A stretch of 9,649 bases of DNA from Kiritimatiellia bacterium (GTDB lineage Bacteria; Verrucomicrobiota; Kiritimatiellia; UBA8416; JAIOPI01), in assembly GCA_028822745.1 (NCBI GenBank), contig JAPKCZ010000048.1:1-9649 (forward strand), read 5' to 3'. The notes beneath the pieces are model-generated. The model was not told where the DNA came from, ran no database searches, and was given only the letters and a program-made list of their open reading frames with translations. The position numbers and the translations under genes were made by a program. Positions within the stretch are counted from its first letter, which is position 1. Each line of letters starts with the position of its first letter. Positions 6,497 through 9,649 of the stretch are shown piece by piece.

Positions 6497-7336
6497 TTAA
6501 GCGCGCGCGAACTTCGGTCGTTCAGGGCCGAAATCGAATTCGTTCATGGCCTCGTCATGCGAAGCCGCTACTTCATCCAGCCACGTATCTAATTGACGTG
6601 AGCGAAGGTAGGCGCGATACAACGACCAGATCCCGGCCAGGATAAATAAGGGCAACAGAGAGGTAAGTCCTGCGCGCTGTGGGTGCTGAACCCAGACGTC
6701 TGCAGGAACTGTTGCCGGATCGCCGGACGGATTGGAGGCCTCATGTCGTGCAACGATCGATTGCATAAATTCTGGAAACGCAGGTGATTCATTCAGCATC
6801 AAACCGTCCTGCTCCAGGACGGGCCGAGCAACACCCGTTTCTGTCAGCGCGAGAGCGGCGGATACAGGCGACGGCGCGCTAAGATAGTAGTTGTACATGT
6901 TGCTGACCCGCTCCACGTAATCGCGCGCACGGCGGGGCAGGTTGCGAATCCGGTAGTTATGCCGCGCAACAGCTGTAGGACCCAAGTTATAAGATGCAAT
7001 CAAGGTGGATAAGAACGTTGTGTCGTTTCCCTGATTCCGATCGTGCAGTTGTGCTGCAATCGATTCCAAGTAGTGACGCCCCATGCGTTGGTTGAGCTTG
7101 CTGTGAAAAGCGTAATCGAAGGGCAGTGGCTTGCCGTAGGCGCTTCGCGTCATGTCGTGCCAGGTGCCGGATTTGAGTTGCATCAACCCGCGTTCACCCG
7201 CCAAGCCAACGGCGGTTGGGTTGCCTGCGGATTCGACGGCCGTGACGGCCTTGACGAGCGCGTCGTATTCCACGCCCTGACTTGTCGAACACAGTAGCAG
7301 ACTGCTAAACATGAGCCCTGTAAATAGATGTTTCAT
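6497..7336 (-). CDS. SLT-domain lytic transglycosylase with C-terminal membrane anchor
   Basis: Cleaves peptidoglycan glycan strands to 1,6-anhydro ends in the periplasm. I start at the ATG at 7336 (279 residues) because it gives a clean signal peptide (MKHLFTGLMFSSLLLCSTSQG); a TTG at 7354 would only add six residues in front. The SLT domain covers about 22-155. Its catalytic Glu is E35 in AVESAGNP, followed by GERGLMQL and SYNLGP (115-120), the usual substrate-binding motif. A linker of about 65 residues leads to a hydrophobic helix (about 224-244, LTSLLPLFILAGIWSLYRAY) and a short acidic tail, so the enzyme may be tethered at its C-terminus. It converges with the second pilus ATPase, 33 bases away. 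A role in opening the wall for pili is possible but not shown. Confidence 0.9.
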   Translation of the reverse strand: MKHLFTGLMFSSLLLCSTSQGVEYDALVKAVTAVESAGNPTAVGLAGERGLMQLKSGTWHDMTRSAYGKPLPFDYAFHSKLNQRMGRHYLESIAAQLHDRNQGNDTTFLSTLIASYNLGPTAVARHNYRIRNLPRRARDYVERVSNMYNYYLSAPSPVSAALALTETGVARPVLEQDGLMLNESPAFPEFMQSIVARHEASNPSGDPATVPADVWVQHPQRAGLTSLLPLFILAGIWSLYRAYLRSRQLDTWLDEVAASHDEAMNEFDFGPERPKFARA

Positions 7337-7661
7337 GGTGGTCGTCCCGCGCAATGGCGCCGTCTCTTTTCAATTTAAAAAGGGACAGAATCGTCTCATG
7401 CGAGGCCCCTCTAATCAAGCAAATATGGCCTTGGTGACCGCGATCGGACTGGGGACATCGCTTGTTTTGGGGGCGCGCGCGGGCGCGCATTTTCGAGGGT
7501 GATTTTTGTATCTTTGTCGACGCCAAGGGCTTGTGTCTGGCTTGTCGAGGAGCCTGCGACCATGCTGTTTAAGGATTTACATTGGTGTAGGAGGCCATAT
7601 TCTTTACGTGTTGGCGCCATGCCCGGTTTTGGTGCCCATGGCTCTATTGGTGATCGGAATT
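7337..7661. other. Intergenic region between divergent genes
   Basis: About 325 bases separate the lytic transglycosylase start from the ATG of the EAL-domain gene, so promoters for both should lie here. On the minus strand, TTGATT and GACGAT (plus-strand 7416-7421 and 7393-7398 approximately), spaced about 17 bases apart, are a weak promoter candidate for the transglycosylase. Other contents are a GC-rich inverted repeat at 7473-7488 (GCGCGC-GCGG-GCGCGC), not followed by a clear T-run, and an AGGAGG at 7589-7594. Short open frames on both strands show no recognisable family. Confidence 0.4.
7589..7594 (+). promoter_or_regulatory. Perfect Shine-Dalgarno-like AGGAGG, start ambiguous
   Basis: AGGAGG is the best ribosome-binding match near the last gene, but no standard start lies at 5-9 bases. 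In the long gene's frame the nearest are GTG at 7608 (13 bases away) and TTG at 7611, which would add about 18 residues, mostly hydrophobic. The ATG at 7662 has its own weaker GGTGA 8 bases upstream. Confidence 0.35.
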
Positions 7662-9649
7662 ATGCGTAAAGACCTTGTTGAAAATGCGTTGCAGCACTCT
7701 CGGCCGGGGGATATCCTTTTTCTGGCTACAGAGGCGTCGGATTCGGATTCCGAAGAATTTCTGGCCGCGGCGCAGGCGTTGCGCAATTTGATGGCTTTTC
7801 CTGCTGCCGTTGATGTTCTGGACCGCGCCTTATCGTTGGATGGTGATAATCTTCGTGCGCTTGAGCAAAAGGCGCTGTGCCTGTCGCGACAGGGTCGTGA
7901 CTATGCCAGTGAGGCGGAAGCGCTTCTGGATCAGGCCATCGCGTTGGCGGCACCGGATTCGGACGCGGCCCGAGGCAGCGAGTCGCTCTCGATCCTCGCA
8001 CGATTAAACAAAGAGCGGTGGTGCCGCTCGTGGTTCAACGCCGATGTGCCAGAATCGGCCGCGCAGATCACCGAGAATTGTAGTGATGCTGCGAAGGCGT
8101 CCTATTATCTATGGTCTGCCATTGATTGCTATCTGGACGCATTTGAGCAAACCCAATCCCTTTACAACGCTATCAATGCGACGACGCTTCTGGCGCTCGC
8201 GACACATTTGAATGCGCGCGTTCCCGAGTCGCAAGCGCGACCTGCGAGTGTTGCCGAAGCACAGTTTCAAGAATTGGTCGAAAAGGCGCTGCCAATCATT
8301 TCGCAAGCCTGTGATGCGTCGAAGGCCGGCAGTTCAGAGGATGCGTACTGGGCACTGGCCACGCAACTTGAATGGGTGTTGGTTAATGGTGATGATTCCG
8401 ACGCGGAATGCATCGCGCGTATTCCTGCTCAGGCGAGTCAGTTGATTCGTAAAGCCGGATTGCGTCGTTTTCTTTTGGATAGCACGGTTAATCAGTTTCG
8501 TCTGTTTGGTGGGTTGGGATTTCGCCCCGACGTGACCGGTCCGGCCTTGGAGTCATTGGAGAACGCCCTTAATTTTGTGCCTGATCCGTCGTTGCCCACA
8601 CATCGTATTATTTATTTCAATGGGACTGTCGATGCCGATGCGCGTTTTTCGCTTTCGTCCCCAAAGGAAGGCACGAGCGCTTCGGCGGAAAAGATCGAGG
8701 CGGCGATCAAGGAGGCGCGGGAGCGCTATCCTGATTCGATTGTATTATTGCCGGCCATGTCCTCGGGGTCCGTCGTGGCGGCCGAAGTGTGCAAGGTGGC
8801 AGGAATTCCGTATGAGCTCTTTTCGCCTGTTGCGGCCGATGCGTTGGAGGCCAATTGGCTGGGCCGCGTGTCAGGCGACTTGTCGTCGCGATTTGCGGCG
8901 GTACGTCGTAAGGCGCGCACGTTTTCTGTCCTGGCGAATTGTGTAGGCACAGATGCGGAGGCCGCGGACGACGTGCGCATGGCCAAGTGGGTTTATGATA
9001 CAGCGCGCGCGTATGGCGAGCGGGTCACCATCGTGCTGGATGTCAACGACCAGATCATCAGCATTCCCGGCGCTGCGCTGACGGTCAATGCGCGCGATGG
9101 GCAAAGCCTCTGTCTGTCTGAGTCGGATGTGTCGCGCTTGAAGGACGGCGCTACAGGGGCGGTGGCGCCTGAGTCGATCGAGCCGCGCTGCGAATCTACG
9201 GCTGACGTTTCTATCGCAGAACCTTCGCTGGATGTCGAAATCGCCTCTTTCTACGACTACTGCTCTCAGGATGCGGCACGGGCGCGCTGGAATAGCTATA
9301 GCGACACCGCTCGCGGATTCCTGATGTCCATTGGTTTGACCTTTGAACCGTTTGGTCTGGTTGCGCCGGTACTGCTGGAACGTAACACGCTTGGTTTTGA
9401 AATTTTGACCGAAGGGCCTAACGGTATGCGTTACGGGGAGGTCATGGCAGAACGCGAGCGTTTGGGTATTGACCAGTTGGATATTGAATTGGTCGTTCTT
9501 TTGAAGGGGCTCAATGCGATACAGAGTCTGCGCCGGCGCTTGCGCATGGCCCTAGGGTTGCACGCAGACAGTCTTTTGATGAGTGTCAATGTCGCGGACA
9601 TGCTGCTAAAGGCGCCAGAGTTTGTTGATGTTGTCGCGCGCTACCGCCT
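7662..9649 (+). CDS. TPR/TRAFs-binding-type, SLOG-like and EAL domain protein (3' partial)
   Basis: An open frame of 662 codons with no stop before the window ends. Residues 1-310 are a helical solenoid. A TPR-like unit (ALSLDGDNLRALEQKALCL, near 57-75) precedes ILARLNKERW (111-120) and YNAINATTLLAL (168-179), which match the TRAFs-binding (DUF4071-like) domain as I remember it. Residues 314 to about 480 look Rossmann-like: HRIIYFNG, then RFS, an amphipathic helix, IVLLPAMSSGSVVAAEV (360-376), AGIPYELFSP, and later a strand TIVLDVND. This resembles the SLOG/TIR-like domain found with TRAFs-binding regions. From about 530 an EAL-type fold begins: FEPFGLVAPVLL, GFEILTEGP with E580, and SVNVAD with N643, the usual metal ligands. 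The remainder of the EAL domain is outside. The start could be ATG 7638 or GTG 7608. Domain names are by eye; EAL is the firmest. Confidence 0.8.
   Translation, partial: MRKDLVENALQHSRPGDILFLATEASDSDSEEFLAAAQALRNLMAFPAAVDVLDRALSLDGDNLRALEQKALCLSRQGRDYASEAEALLDQAIALAAPDSDAARGSESLSILARLNKERWCRSWFNADVPESAAQITENCSDAAKASYYLWSAIDCYLDAFEQTQSLYNAINATTLLALATHLNARVPESQARPASVAEAQFQELVEKALPIISQACDASKAGSSEDAYWALATQLEWVLVNGDDSDAECIARIPAQASQLIRKAGLRRFLLDSTVNQFRLFGGLGFRPDVTGPALESLENALNFVPDPSLPTHRIIYFNGTVDADARFSLSSPKEGTSASAEKIEAAIKEARERYPDSIVLLPAMSSGSVVAAEVCKVAGIPYELFSPVAADALEANWLGRVSGDLSSRFAAVRRKARTFSVLANCVGTDAEAADDVRMAKWVYDTARAYGERVTIVLDVNDQIISIPGAALTVNARDGQSLCLSESDVSRLKDGATGAVAPESIEPRCESTADVSIAEPSLDVEIASFYDYCSQDAARARWNSYSDTARGFLMSIGLTFEPFGLVAPVLLERNTLGFEILTEGPNGMRYGEVMAERERLGIDQLDIELVVLLKGLNAIQSLRRRLRMALGLHADSLLMSVNVADMLLKAPEFVDVVARYR

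Noticed and set aside
7260..7336. Lipoprotein signal in the lytic transglycosylase
   Set aside because: A Cys follows LLL in the signal peptide, but the lipobox requires a small residue (Gly, Ala or Ser) directly before Cys. An ordinary signal peptide ending at SQG fits better.
7473..7488. GC-rich inverted repeat GCGCGC-GCGG-GCGCGC as a terminator
   Set aside because: Only ATTTTC follows on the plus strand and no T-run follows on the minus strand. No gene ends nearby for it to terminate. Alternating GC makes such a repeat likely by chance.
7398..7502. Small plus-strand open frame ending in a hydrophobic stretch
   Set aside because: It has the same frame as the EAL-domain gene and ends in TGA at 7500-7502. 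It has no clear ribosome binding site and overlaps the likely promoter of the transglycosylase, so it could be neither a gene nor a broken N-terminus with confidence.
7619..7669. 16-codon leader peptide overlapping the start of the EAL-domain gene
   Set aside because: It runs from ATG 7619 to TAA 7667-7669 and reads MPGFGAHGSIGDRNYA. The AGGAGG is 24 bases upstream, too far, and no attenuator-like structure or codon run was found.

Overview
The window looks like a chromosomal segment of a Gram-negative bacterium, most likely from the Pseudomonadota, with mid-range to moderately high GC. The reasons are a YbdG-type MscS channel, two type IV pilus retraction ATPases, a periplasmic-type lytic transglycosylase and an EAL (cyclic di-GMP) domain. 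I cannot place the genus. There is no tRNA, rRNA, insertion sequence, CRISPR array or integrase.

Layout. (1) Bases 1-1523, plus strand: a YbdG-like mechanosensitive channel gene entering from the left edge, coupled by an ATGA overlap to a small antibiotic-biosynthesis-monooxygenase-fold protein. (2) Bases 1536-3764, minus strand: a tight three-gene run read from right to left, a hemolysin III/PAQR-type membrane protein, an AlkC-type DNA alkylation repair glycosylase with a C-terminal Ig-like domain, and an NTF2-like (SgcJ/EcaC) protein. (3) Bases 3765-3952: a divergent control region with two inverted repeats, one inside the spacer of a candidate minus-strand promoter. (4) Bases 3953-6463, plus strand: a small beta-rich protein of DUF6812 type, then pilT and a second PilT/PilU-type ATPase, each with a good ribosome binding site. 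(5) Bases 6497-7336, minus strand: an SLT lytic transglycosylase with a signal peptide and a C-terminal membrane anchor. (6) Bases 7662-9649, plus strand: a large open frame that runs off the right edge. It encodes a TPR/TRAFs-binding-type solenoid, a Rossmann-like (SLOG/TIR-like) domain and the first part of an EAL domain.

Regions 4 to 6 read as a surface-motility neighbourhood: pilus retraction motors, a wall-cutting enzyme that could open the peptidoglycan, and a multidomain protein that may connect a nucleotide or stress signal to cyclic di-GMP. The last protein is the most unusual item. Its domain order resembles that of TRAFs-binding-domain regulators that I recall ending in cyclase domains, but this one ends in an EAL domain whose motif has Glu where the ligand-binding Arg is expected. 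Region 2 looks like a housekeeping or stress operon. All family names come from recognising motifs by eye; no search was run.
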